In this document: positions 17,107-25,112 of the stretch, piece after piece | How the letters are laid out: every line of letters begins with the position of its first letter | How positions within the stretch are numbered: position 1 is the stretch's first letter | Source: Betaproteobacteria bacterium SCN2 | Lineage (GTDB): Bacteria > Pseudomonadota > Gammaproteobacteria > Burkholderiales > Thiobacillaceae | DNA: 56,845 bases | Direction of reading: 5' to 3' | NCBI GenBank assembly: GCA_008923285.1 | Contig: WBSG01000015.1 | Location: 1-56,845, forward strand | The notes under the pieces: generated by a model | What the model saw: the letters and a program-made list of their open reading frames with translations, nothing else | Databases searched by the model: none | What the model was told of the DNA's origin: nothing | Translations under genes and position numbers: made by a program

Positions 17107-19059
17107 CTAGACGGATATGCCCTTGGTACGTCCGATTTCCCACGACACGCCACCGCCTCGCACCGTGGCGGCGATCTGCTGTCCCAGTCTCTGTTCGATC
17201 ACCGGCCGCCACGGGACCAGACGGAACCCAATGCCGTCATCGAGCATCGCATAGCGCCCGCTGGCAAGTATGATGCTGCGCCGATAGATGCCGGCCACGC
17301 GCTGCCCGTCGGCCACTGAGCGATGCTCCAGCCCGGTTTCGGTGGCAATGTCCTGCGCGGCCTGCGTCAGTTCCCGATTGCGCAGCGTCGCCAGCAGGTT
17401 GCGCGCCAGGATCACCCGCTGGCCGCGCCGCTCGGCCAGTCCCTGTTTGGCCAGGAAATCTGCCCGATTCTGTAGCGCGTCCTTGACCTCGCTGCCAAAG
17501 CCAAAATCTCCAAATCTCTTGCCGCCACCGATCAACTGCTGATCCAGCCAGGTAGCCCCGATCACGTGAGCCTGCCGCTCGATGGGCAGGTGCGATTTCA
17601 ACTCCACGGCCACGCCGCCCAGGCGCTGCGCGTCATACTGATGCCCGCGTGCGGGCAGATCGTCCGGCACCTTCCACAGCCCCTCGGCCACACGCTCCAC
17701 GATACCGGCCCGGCGCAGGGCTTCCAGCCGACGGACATGGGCCGCAACGACTTCCTGCGGATCGCGGCCGGCCTGCGCCTGACCTTGTGCAATCGCCAGG
17801 TGATGATCGGTGCGATACAGCCCATCGCTCGCCAGCGCGGCGATGTTCCTGTCCGCCGTCCGCACCTCGGCGGAACCGTGCACTTCCACCACAGCGCCGG
17901 TCGGGTAGTTGCCGGGTGCGTCGCGGGCGTTGAGCGCGACATAGTGGGCCTTGCCATCCACGCCGTCGATGATCAGATAGCCCCGGTCGAGCAGTTCGTC
18001 GGCCAGCCCCTTGGCGGCCACCCGGCCGATGACGGTTCGGCCGTCCTCACCTGGCTCGAAGACAGCCAGCTCGCGCGGCTGGCCGCTCATGGCCCGTTGC
18101 ATGGTGCGGATGATGTCGCCGCGCTCGCCCATCGCGCGCAGCGTTGGTTCCGCGTCGGCATGAACGGCCCACACACCAGGCTGGCTTTCACTCGCTAGTC
18201 CCATGCGCTGCAAGCGTTGCAGGCGGCCAACCAGCAGCAGGCGCTGGCGTTGCAGCCGGGGTTCGTTGAAGTGTTCGACATGCACCAGGCCGTCCGCCGC
18301 TTCACGCTGTAGGGTACGGTCCAACCCCGTCCACCGTTCCTGTTCCACCTCGCGCGCCATGCTGCGCTGGATCTCCAGCTCGGTGCGAGGCCCGAGCCAT
18401 TCGGTGGCGAGTTCGGCGGCACGTTCGCGCATGCCGCGCGTGATGTACTCCTGCGAGATGATGAGGTCTTTGCCGGTGTCGTCCTTGCCGCGCAAGACGA
18501 CATGGGTGTGCGGGTTGTCGGTGTTCCAGTGATCGACGGCAACCCAATCGAGTCTCGTGCCCAAATCGGCTTCCATGCGGGTCATCAGGTCGCGGGTGTA
18601 GCGCCGCAGGTCTTCCAGCTCGGCGGCATCTTCCGGCGAGACGATGAAGCGGAACTGGTGACGGTCCTCGCGGCCACGTTCCTCGAAGGCGGCCAGGTCG
18701 GCGTCGTCGGTGGTCGTGCTGTACGCCTGCCCCGGCTCGCCGTCGCGGCCGACGCCTTCGCGCTCGATGTAGCGCAGGTGCGTGATGGTCGAACGCGCGC
18801 CGGCCTGCTTGAGATACACCAACCGCACCTTGACGGTGGCGCGGCGCGAGGTCGCGGACAGCGACTGCCCGGTGAAGCGCGCGGCGACGTGGCCGCGCCC
18901 CAACCGCGAACCGGGTGCCTTGCCGCGTTTGCCGCCGGTGGCATTGGCCGCTTTGCTGGCCTGGCGCAGCACCTTGGAGACGAAGGCATCGCCGCGCTGC
19001 TTCGGCGCGCCGGGGCGCAGGCGGAAGCGGTCGGCGTCGTCATTGCTGCGCCGGCTCAT
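17107..19059 (-). CDS. traI: TraI/RlxS-type relaxase with DUF3363 domain
   Basis: A 650-residue relaxase. I start it at MSRRSNDDADRF because upstream sequence is hairpin-rich and without family similarity. The relaxase metal-binding motif DHWNTDNPHTHVVLRG lies at about residues 176-191. The C-terminal 400 residues match the DUF3363 region of the ICE relaxases. The enzyme nicks one strand at oriT, stays bound to the 5' end and is carried through TraG into the recipient. The catalytic tyrosine is not assigned; candidates lie near RYIEREG (residues 97-103). Confidence 0.9.
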   Translation of the reverse strand: MSRRSNDDADRFRLRPGAPKQRGDAFVSKVLRQASKAANATGGKRGKAPGSRLGRGHVAARFTGQSLSATSRRATVKVRLVYLKQAGARSTITHLRYIEREGVGRDGEPGQAYSTTTDDADLAAFEERGREDRHQFRFIVSPEDAAELEDLRRYTRDLMTRMEADLGTRLDWVAVDHWNTDNPHTHVVLRGKDDTGKDLIISQEYITRGMRERAAELATEWLGPRTELEIQRSMAREVEQERWTGLDRTLQREAADGLVHVEHFNEPRLQRQRLLLVGRLQRLQRMGLASESQPGVWAVHADAEPTLRAMGERGDIIRTMQRAMSGQPRELAVFEPGEDGRTVIGRVAAKGLADELLDRGYLIIDGVDGKAHYVALNARDAPGNYPTGAVVEVHGSAEVRTADRNIAALASDGLYRTDHHLAIAQGQAQAGRDPQEVVAAHVRRLEALRRAGIVERVAEGLWKVPDDLPARGHQYDAQRLGGVAVELKSHLPIERQAHVIGATWLDQQLIGGGKRFGDFGFGSEVKDALQNRADFLAKQGLAERRGQRVILARNLLATLRNRELTQAAQDIATETGLEHRSVADGQRVAGIYRRSIILASGRYAMLDDGIGFRLVPWRPVIEQRLGQQIAATVRGGGVSWEIGRTKGISV

Positions 19060-19461
19060 GCGGCAGCTCCGGCGAAGTGCAGCGCACCACAGGGCGTGAT
19101 GCACGCGGTTTCGCCAATGCCCGTGCGGCATTGACGCTGCTCGCGGCACGGTGCCGCGATAGGGCGCGTGCCGCGCCAACCCCACGTGCAGACTGGCTTT
19201 GTGCGCACCGTGGTGCCGCACCCTTCAATCTTGCCCTGCATCTTCCCCCGGCCTGACGGCACGGGGGGGGGCGATGCCCCGGCGGCGCTGCGCATAGCGC
19301 AGCTTGGCCGCCGGCGAGCGCCCGCCATGCCTGCGGCATGGCGCGCTCAGGGCAAGCTGTCTGCACGGGGGAATGCCGGTTGCTGCGCGGTGCGAACGCA
19401 CACGCGCTGCACCGGCCTGAACACGGGAACGACATGCCGAACGGCGCGCTGCTGTGCGCCG
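19060..19461. other. Candidate oriT region with three strong hairpins
   Basis: This 400-base gap between relaxase and traF has no gene. It holds three near-perfect hairpins: 19,141-19,159 (9-bp arms, one central base), 19,281-19,311 (GCTGCGC-ATA-GCGCAGC inside an outer GGCGGC/GCCGCC stem) and 19,323-19,343 (9-bp arms, TGC loop). Near 19,224-19,237 the string CTTCAATCTTGCCC resembles the IncP-type nic consensus ATCCTG/C with one mismatch. A run of nine G residues lies near 19,264. Position next to the relaxase supports an oriT. Confidence 0.45.
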
Positions 19462-20022
19462 TCACGGCTGTGGCTCCAGGCGGATCGGTCGCGCCACGCC
19501 GAGCACGGCGACGGCGCTGACCGGCCCGAAGTAACGGCTGTCGAACGATGCCGGGTTGGTGTTGCTCAGGAGGAACAGCTCATCATCGGCGAGCGGACGG
19601 CACTGTGGCCAGGATGACAGCGGCCGGCCCCAGCGATCGGTGCGCAGCACGGCGGCTATGGGCACGCCGTCGATACGCACGATGCCATTCACGATGCAGA
19701 CGTGTTGCGGCGCGACCGCGCCAACACGTTTGAGCAGCGGAACGTGCGACGGCAGATAGCCGCGCTGCGCGGCGAGCGCGGCGGCGTCTGCCGGCAAGGT
19801 GGTCAGCACGATGCTGCCAACGTGCAGCGCGTGCGCCGGTTCGATGCGATACCAGCCGACCGGCACGCTGTCGGACGGGTTGTAGACGATGCGCGCCGAT
19901 GGCTGCACGAAGGCCGCCCAGGCCAGCGCAGCGAGGCCGCAGGCAGCGAGTGCAGCCAGTGCGAGGCGCGCGCGATGGCGCGAGCGAGGAACGGCGCTTG
20001 TGGTGACGGTCGTGATGTTCAT
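19462..20022 (-). CDS. traF: TraF, S26-family pilin peptidase
   Basis: A 186-residue membrane-bound serine protease of the TraF/signal peptidase I (S26) family. One membrane helix spans residues 18-40. The catalytic serine is probably S52 in NPSDSVPVGWYRI and the general base K98 in PLLKRVGA. In IncP systems TraF trims and cyclises the TrbC pilin, and this element encodes a TrbC at 8,372-8,758. The start overlaps the DUF2840 stop by four bases. Confidence 0.92.
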   Translation of the reverse strand: MNITTVTTSAVPRSRHRARLALAALAACGLAALAWAAFVQPSARIVYNPSDSVPVGWYRIEPAHALHVGSIVLTTLPADAAALAAQRGYLPSHVPLLKRVGAVAPQHVCIVNGIVRIDGVPIAAVLRTDRWGRPLSSWPQCRPLADDELFLLSNTNPASFDSRYFGPVSAVAVLGVARPIRLEPQP

Positions 20023-20552
20023 TGCAGTGCCCTCCCGGCCAGCCAGGCCGCATGACGTTCGGCGGTGTAGTCCGGCAGCGGCAGGCGTGCGGCGAGACGG
20101 TTGCCGAGCGTGCGCCAGTACGCGGGCGACACGTCGGCGGGGTCGATGCCCAGCGCTTCGATGGCGTCGATCCGTGCGAGCACGGATCGCGTTTTCTGTT
20201 CGCCTTCGGCGTGCAGCAGCAGGCGCGCACCAGGACGAATGCCGGGGATGTTCTGCATGGCATCCAGCGGCGTGCAGGCTTGCAGCACCAGGAGCTGCCA
20301 GCGCACGGTGCCGTAGTCGTTCGATTCCCAGCGGATGCGGCAAAAGACCGCCGCCGGCAGGAACACCGCGCAGCGCCGCCAGCGGTCGAGCTGCACGGTG
20401 CGAGCTGGATGGCCGAAGCGCAGATAGAGATTGATGCGCTGCTCGATGTAGGCGAGCGACACGCGCGTGAGCGGCACGCGGCTGTCGAGTGATGCGAGCG
20501 GCTGCGGTGAAGACGGTGGCGCAGCCATGACCGCCTGCGTGGCGGGGTTCAT
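20019..20552 (-). CDS. DUF2840 family protein
   Basis: A 177-residue protein of the DUF2840 family that regularly accompanies traF and parA in these elements. It has conserved segments around SLAYIEQRINLYLRFG and the C-terminal YWRTLGNRLAARLPLPDYT. No catalytic motif or membrane segment is seen. It overlaps traF and the upstream RHH gene by four bases each, so all are translated as one operon. Function unknown. Confidence 0.85.
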   Translation of the reverse strand: MNPATQAVMAAPPSSPQPLASLDSRVPLTRVSLAYIEQRINLYLRFGHPARTVQLDRWRRCAVFLPAAVFCRIRWESNDYGTVRWQLLVLQACTPLDAMQNIPGIRPGARLLLHAEGEQKTRSVLARIDAIEALGIDPADVSPAYWRTLGNRLAARLPLPDYTAERHAAWLAGRALQ

Positions 20553-20791
20553 GGCGTGTGCTCCGGGAACTCGCGTTCCAGCAGCGCACGCAGCAGCTCG
20601 GCTACCGTCACGCCCTGCGTGAAGGCCGATACCTTGATGCGGGCGCGCATGGAGGGCGTTACATCGAGGGTCAGGCGCGCGGTGTAGAGGTCGCTTTTCT
20701 GGACGCCGTTGGCGTCGCCTTGGCGAATCCAGGCCTCGGCCTGCGGATTCGCCGGCGGTCGCACGCCGATGGCGATGCGCTTGCTACTCAT
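20549..20791 (-). CDS. Small DNA-binding partner of ParA (ribbon-helix-helix-like)
   Basis: An 80-residue protein. The C-terminal half (ARLTLDVTPSMRARIKVSAF) reads as a ribbon-helix-helix fold. It lies directly after parA with a 4-base overlap, the position of a ParG-like centromere-binding protein or co-repressor. The N-terminal 30 residues look flexible. The partner role is inferred from position. Confidence 0.7.
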   Translation of the reverse strand: MSSKRIAIGVRPPANPQAEAWIRQGDANGVQKSDLYTARLTLDVTPSMRARIKVSAFTQGVTVAELLRALLEREFPEHTP

Positions 20792-21426
20792 GGCGACCAC
20801 CTCAGCAGCTCGTCGGTCAGCGCCGTGATCTCGCGTGCAGCAGCGCTGTCTGGCGCGGTTTCTCGTGCAAGCCGCCCAGCGGCCACGCTGTCGGCGAAGA
20901 CGATGCGCTGGCGGATTTCCGCGTGCAGTGCGGGCAGCGGCTGCTCGGCGAGTGCGCCACGCGCTTCGCGTCCGATGACGGTGCGCACCACACGCCGGTT
21001 GATGACGAAGGCCGCGCGAAGCGCTGGCCTGAACAGTTGCGCCTCGCGGATCAATGCCACCATCTCGGCGCTGGCCCACAGGTCGTAGGGACTCGGTTGC
21101 ACCGGCACCAGCACGCGGTCGGCCGCCAGCAGCGCGGAGCGCGCGAGTGCGGCGATGCGTGGCGGGCCGTCGATGACAATGTGATCGCAGCGGCGTGCCA
21201 GCTCCGGCGCTTCCTGGTGCAGCGTTTCGCGTGCGAGGCCCACGGCGCTGAACAGCCGTGGTAGCCCCTGCTGGCTGCGCCGTTGTGTCCAGTCGAGCGA
21301 TGAACCTTGCGGGTCGGAATCCAGCAGGATGACCTGTTGACCGCGCAGCGCGAGTTCACCGGCGATGTGGGTGGCGAGCGTGGTCTTGCCGACACCGCCT
21401 TTCTGGTTGAGCAAGGCGACGATCAT
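20788..21426 (-). CDS. parA: ParA-type partition ATPase
   Basis: A 212-residue Walker-type ATPase. The deviant Walker A motif QKGGVGKTT is at residues 8-16, and the Walker B-like VIDGPPR follows near residue 90. The short length without an N-terminal HTH matches type Ib ParA proteins. It should help to keep the excised circular element in dividing cells. The start is set at MIVALLNQKGG; upstream codons fall in the oriV-like region. It leads the parA-RHH-DUF2840-traF operon. Confidence 0.93.
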   Translation of the reverse strand: MIVALLNQKGGVGKTTLATHIAGELALRGQQVILLDSDPQGSSLDWTQRRSQQGLPRLFSAVGLARETLHQEAPELARRCDHIVIDGPPRIAALARSALLAADRVLVPVQPSPYDLWASAEMVALIREAQLFRPALRAAFVINRRVVRTVIGREARGALAEQPLPALHAEIRQRIVFADSVAAGRLARETAPDSAAAREITALTDELLRWSP

Positions 21427-21485
21427 GGCGCAGCCCTCCTTTGCGGAAGGCGGCTCGATGAACGGCCTGAAAAACGCTGTTGCTG

Positions 21486-21719
21486 TTGACCTTCGGCGGT
21501 TATCCACCGCGCCAATAACAAGCTCTTGTTATTCGTTAGAGAGCTTTTAAAGTTAGATATAAAGTTAAGGGCCGGAAAAACCCTTGCGGCCGCTGAAGTT
21601 AGCGGCGATTTGCGCGCCTGATAGCACGATACCGCTGCGCCTGATAGCACGAGTCCCGGCGCGCCCGATAGCACGAGCCCATTCACAGCTTGTCCCGCTT
21701 TCATCCCCACGGTTATCAA
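21486..21719. other. Putative replication origin (oriV) with iterons
   Basis: The gap between parA and repA holds three direct repeats of GCGCCTGATAGCACGA at 21,614-21,629, 21,637-21,652 and 21,661-21,676 (the last has one change), 23-24 bases apart, about two helical turns. A DnaA-box-like TTATCCACC lies at 21,500-21,508, a second weaker one near 21,713, a perfect 9-bp-arm palindrome at 21,514-21,533, and an AT-rich stretch at 21,535-21,567. With repA next to it, this fits an iteron origin used by the excised element. Confidence 0.65.
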
Positions 21720-22543
21720 CGTGCCGTGGACGGCACGGGACGAAAGGCGAGGATTTCCGGTGTGCCGGGCCAGCGTTCGACGGACAGCACGTAGCCGGGC
21801 AGCGACTGGCGCGCGGCCAGCAGGCGCAGGTCGCGGGCGAAGTCGCGCGGCTGCGCCAGGCTGCCGGACTTGCGGTACAGGTAGGGAAAGTCGAACTGCC
21901 AGCCGTCGCGCTGCTTGCCGCCGTGCTTGCGCACCAGGCGGTACAGCCAGCGCTCGATGCCGCCGGTGAGCTTGAAGTAAGCCGGGTCGATGGTGAGCAC
22001 CAGGGCTTCGTCCAGCACGCCGGCAAAGAACCAGTCCGGCAGGATGAGTTCGAGGCCGAGCGGCACGCCCTTGGCGTCCGTCCGCTCCTTCCACTCGTTG
22101 ATCCACGAGAAGCGGTGCAGGCGCCGCCCGGTCGTCTCGCGGATCGAGGTGGCAATCGTGGTCGATTGCAGGCGATCCAGCGCAGCCTTCAAGCGCTGGT
22201 AGTCGCGCAGCGACGTGCCGCGCCCGATGAAGCGCAGGATCTCGTAGGGCGTGGCCTGCATCCTGCGCGATGGGCGAATGCCTGCGTCGCGCGCTTCGAC
22301 GATCTGGCTGGCGGCCCAGATGAGGATGTCGGCATCCCAGATGGTGGCGATGCCGTGCTCCTGCGTGCCTTCCACGCGCACGGTGACGCCGCCGGAGCGG
22401 AAGTCGATCGGCGCGGTGCGGCGCGATTTCGCCAGCGAGAAGAACGGATAGGCCATCAGGTCTTGTGCGTCGCGCGGCGCCATGTCGCCCGGCAGCGCAC
22501 GGAACAGGTCGAGCTGTTCGCGCTCCTTCTCCGAGCTGGACAC
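21716..22543 (-). CDS. repA: RepA-like replication initiator
   Basis: A 275-residue replication initiator protein A of the kind found in Tn4371-like elements (EREQLDLFRALPGDMAPRDA near the N-terminus; SRRTAPIDF and WERW-like segments later). The GTG at 22,543 gives a start right before the conserved region; a GTG at 22,555 is possible. It probably binds the iterons just downstream at 21,614-21,676. In this way the ICE can replicate while excised. The 3' end reaches the iteron region itself. Confidence 0.85.
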   Translation of the reverse strand: MSSSEKEREQLDLFRALPGDMAPRDAQDLMAYPFFSLAKSRRTAPIDFRSGGVTVRVEGTQEHGIATIWDADILIWAASQIVEARDAGIRPSRRMQATPYEILRFIGRGTSLRDYQRLKAALDRLQSTTIATSIRETTGRRLHRFSWINEWKERTDAKGVPLGLELILPDWFFAGVLDEALVLTIDPAYFKLTGGIERWLYRLVRKHGGKQRDGWQFDFPYLYRKSGSLAQPRDFARDLRLLAARQSLPGYVLSVERWPGTPEILAFRPVPSTAR

Positions 22544-22569
22544 GACGAGGGCCACCCGCGCGCCGGCTG

Positions 22570-22860
22570 TCAGCGGCCATCGCGGTAATCGCCGGCATGG
22601 CGTTCGGCGTACTCGGGATCGGACGTGGCCTCGAAGCTGCGCGCATCGGCCCAGGCGTCGAGGTCGGCCACCGCGTACATGACGCGGCGGCCGAACTTGC
22701 GAAAGCGCGGGCCGCCGCCGATCACGCGCTGCTTTTCCAGCGTGCGCGGCGACAGGCGCAGGTAGTCGGCGGCTTCGTCGTTGGTCAGGTAGCGCGAAGG
22801 CTGGGCGGGCTGCTGCTGGGCAGCGGGGGCGGCTTGCGGCCGCAGCGGTGCGGGTCTCAT
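22570..22860 (-). CDS. AlpA-family HTH regulator
   Basis: A 96-residue protein with a MerR-like/AlpA helix-turn-helix (YLTNDEAADYLRLSPRTLEK, then GGGPRFRKFGRRVMYAVADLDAW). GGAGG lies eight bases before the chosen ATG at 22,860. The N-terminal 25 residues are rich in proline, alanine and glutamine. Genes of this type sit before repA in many ICEs and are thought to act as excision or regulatory factors. It ends 26 bases before repA. Confidence 0.85.
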   Translation of the reverse strand: MRPAPLRPQAAPAAQQQPAQPSRYLTNDEAADYLRLSPRTLEKQRVIGGGPRFRKFGRRVMYAVADLDAWADARSFEATSDPEYAERHAGDYRDGR

Positions 22861-22943
22861 GGCGTGAACCTCCATCGGTCTGAATCGCCGACCACAACAG
22901 CGCGGCCGGATGGAGGCAGTCTCAGAAAAGAAAGGCGCTGTGC

Positions 22944-23726
22944 TCAGGGACGTTTTGCGAGGGATGCGAAACGTCCCTGCGTGTGCGGATGAAGCTGCGC
23001 GAGACGGCGGTAGCCGCCGCGCATCAAGGTCTGGCCCCGCCGCACCAGGCGGCGCACGCGAGCGCGCAGTGCGCCATCCGCGTGCCAGTCTCGGGTGACG
23101 GCCGCCGCACCGAACAGCACGTCCGCCACGGTGCGCAGGGATGCGCCGGCCAGCGTGCCGTCGAGGGCCTGCAAGGTGCGCAGTTCCAGCAGCGCGGTCG
23201 TCGAGGGACGCGGCCCGGCCAATGCTGTCGGTGCGGTCGCCACCAGTTTGTCCAGCTCGCCCACCAGTGCGCGGCAACGCGAACAAGGATCGGGCGATGC
23301 GCGCACGGCATAGGCGAAGGCCATGCCATCCGCCAGATCGGACGCGAAGGCCAGGCGCAGACAGCAGCCGGCCCAGCGCGTGGCGAGCACCAGCCGCCGT
23401 CCATCGTGGATCAGGTGCTTGCGACCTGGCAGATGCCAGAACGCAAAGCGTTCGGCATCGGGCGGTGGATCGGTGTCGGGATAGAGCTGCACCACACTGT
23501 CGTGGTCGGGAAACCAGACCGGGTGCGCGTCGCGCGCATCCAGGGCCGGGTCTTCCAGCAGGCGCAGGCCCCAGTGCTGGGCCGCTCCGGGATGACGGCG
23601 ACGGCGCAGCCAGTCGCGCCGATAGTCGGGGTGGCGGCGCAAGTATTCCCATGCCAACGCGGGGCCGTCCAGGTGCAGGACGTAAAGGTAAGCGGCACCG
23701 GGGCGCCAATGATCGGACTCTGCCAT
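22944..23726 (-). CDS. DUF6499/DUF2285 domain regulator-like protein
   Basis: A 260-residue protein. The N-terminal part (YLRRHPDYRRDWLRRR) matches the DUF6499 motif and the C-terminal part, from about residue 150, matches DUF2285. Proteins with this pair of domains are common in the repA neighbourhood of Tn4371/PAGI-like ICEs and are annotated as regulators, although no function is established here. It runs in the same direction as alpA and repA, 83 bases upstream. Confidence 0.8.
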   Translation of the reverse strand: MAESDHWRPGAAYLYVLHLDGPALAWEYLRRHPDYRRDWLRRRRHPGAAQHWGLRLLEDPALDARDAHPVWFPDHDSVVQLYPDTDPPPDAERFAFWHLPGRKHLIHDGRRLVLATRWAGCCLRLAFASDLADGMAFAYAVRASPDPCSRCRALVGELDKLVATAPTALAGPRPSTTALLELRTLQALDGTLAGASLRTVADVLFGAAAVTRDWHADGALRARVRRLVRRGQTLMRGGYRRLAQLHPHTQGRFASLAKRP

Positions 23727-24082
23727 GACGCAGCCTCCTGTCGGACAGCAGGGCTCGTCGCCACGGGCGTCAGGGGGAGCTACGGCTTCATCGGCGTATC
23801 GTCACGGGTACTCACTAAACTGGTGGTGTCAAGACCGATTGGCTCCAGGGCATTGCACGCATCGTCCGAATGCGACGGCTGCGCGAACGATGACGGTGCG
23901 CAGCAATGGACACGTTGCCGCAAGCCGCATCGGAGATCAGGACTGTTTTGGTCTTGCCCGCCCCGTGCTGGTGCAAGAATGCCGATTGATGCGCTGGCGG
24001 TCTGAGCCAAGACCGAAATAGACACAATGCGCCACGCTTGGCGGCGCTGTGCTGGCCCGTGACAGCGAGCCAACGGGGCCGG
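23727..24082. other. Intergenic region before the DUF2285 gene
   Basis: This 350-base gap holds no frame with coding character. It must contain the promoter for the DUF2285-alpA-repA group on the minus strand. No clear operator, iteron or terminator was recognised. Confidence 0.4.
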
Positions 24083-24430
24083 TCAGTCGATGATCGACCC
24101 GTTGCGCTGTGCCAGCCGCGTGTATTCCGACAGCGTGCGCGTGGCGACGAAGTACAGATCGCGTTCGACGGACAGCTTCAAAGGCCCAACGATCGACGCC
24201 AGTTCGGACAGCCGCACGGTGCCCAGCGCGGGCAGGCCGATGCCAATGTCGCACAGCCCATAAGCCGTGTCGCCGTCCTCGGGATCGAGCGAGGCCAGCA
24301 ACCAGGTGGCGTGCGCGTCCGGGGTGAACAGACGCACTATCGGCAGCAGATCGGTGGCGTGGCCGACAGCACGCGCCTCGCCGTTGGCCAATAGCCACGC
24401 GCGTTGCCCGTCAGTGATAAGCGGGTTCAT
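24083..24430 (-). CDS. DUF2958 family protein
   Basis: A 115-residue protein of the DUF2958 family, with the typical start MNPLITDGQRAWLLANGEA, the central motif WLLASLDPEDGDTAYGLCDI and the end SEYTRLAQRNGSI. It is a frequent core gene of conjugative elements, of unknown function. It is divergent from the XRE gene at 24,714, sharing a 283-base control region. Confidence 0.88.
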   Translation of the reverse strand: MNPLITDGQRAWLLANGEARAVGHATDLLPIVRLFTPDAHATWLLASLDPEDGDTAYGLCDIGIGLPALGTVRLSELASIVGPLKLSVERDLYFVATRTLSEYTRLAQRNGSIID

Positions 24431-24523
24431 GGTCACGCTTCCTCTCCGATGCACGGAACCGCCGAATCGCGTCTGCGCGTCTACGTACAAGCGCGAAAGC
24501 GCAAGCCAACACATCCGCAGTCG

Positions 24524-24672
24524 CGTAAAGGCACGAAGGCGCATTGACGGAAGCCAGCAAAGACACGGATGCGATTCCATGGATTTGATGCCAGTCGCAG
24601 ATACGGATTTCCGTAAAGGCACGGATGCGCAGAGCAACACCAAATGAACACTATAGATTGTAGTCCTATAGG
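24524..24672. promoter_or_regulatory. Control region of the XRE-Gabija cassette with operator-like repeats
   Basis: Two 20-base direct repeats (CGTAAAGGCACGRAKGCGCA, 18 of 20 identical) lie at 24,524-24,543 and 24,612-24,631. Closer to the XRE gene, CTATAG occurs at 24,651-24,656 and 24,666-24,671, the second inside the palindrome CCTATAGG. TTGTAGTC lies between them, which recalls the boxes bound by restriction-modification controller proteins. The XRE start is 42 bases downstream, so this pair is a likely operator. Confidence 0.5.
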
Positions 24673-24713
24673 GCGCAATCGGTTGTCATTCTGGATTTTA
24701 GGGGTAGTCCAGC

Positions 24714-25004
24714 ATGACAACGGTCAAGCCATCTTTGCCAGACGCCCTACGCCGTATCAGGAAGGCCCGTGGTCTGAGCCAAGAAGCGTTCTCGGATGTA
24801 TCGAGCCGCACTTACTTGAGCACCTTGGAGCGCGACCTGAAAAGCCCAACCCTCAGTAAACTAGCGGAGCTGTGCGAGGTGATGGAGGTGCATCCGCTCA
24901 CCCTGCTGACGCTGGCCTATGCCGGCAACAGCGAGACGCAGGCTGACCAGCTCCTAGCACAAATACGACAAGAGCTGAAAGAGATTGCCGGCGATGGTTT
25001 ATGA
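24714..25004 (+). CDS. XRE-family, controller-protein-like regulator
   Basis: A 96-residue single-domain HTH_3 protein. The HTH (ARGLSQEAFSDVSSRTYLST) followed by LERDLKSPTLSKL resembles the C (controller) proteins of restriction-modification systems, which time expression of toxic effectors. AGGGG lies nine bases before the start. It lies 108 bases upstream of gajA in the same direction, so it probably regulates the Gabija pair through the repeats at 24,651-24,672. Confidence 0.82.
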   Translation: MTTVKPSLPDALRRIRKARGLSQEAFSDVSSRTYLSTLERDLKSPTLSKLAELCEVMEVHPLTLLTLAYAGNSETQADQLLAQIRQELKEIAGDGL

Positions 25005-25112
25005 GGAACGACAGTCGGCCACAAACGAGCGATGACCCGTAGCTGGTTGCGTGTAGTTCAGTGAGCGCGCATTCGAAAACGCCGAGTCAATACAGAGGAA
25101 CTAGCGCGTCAC

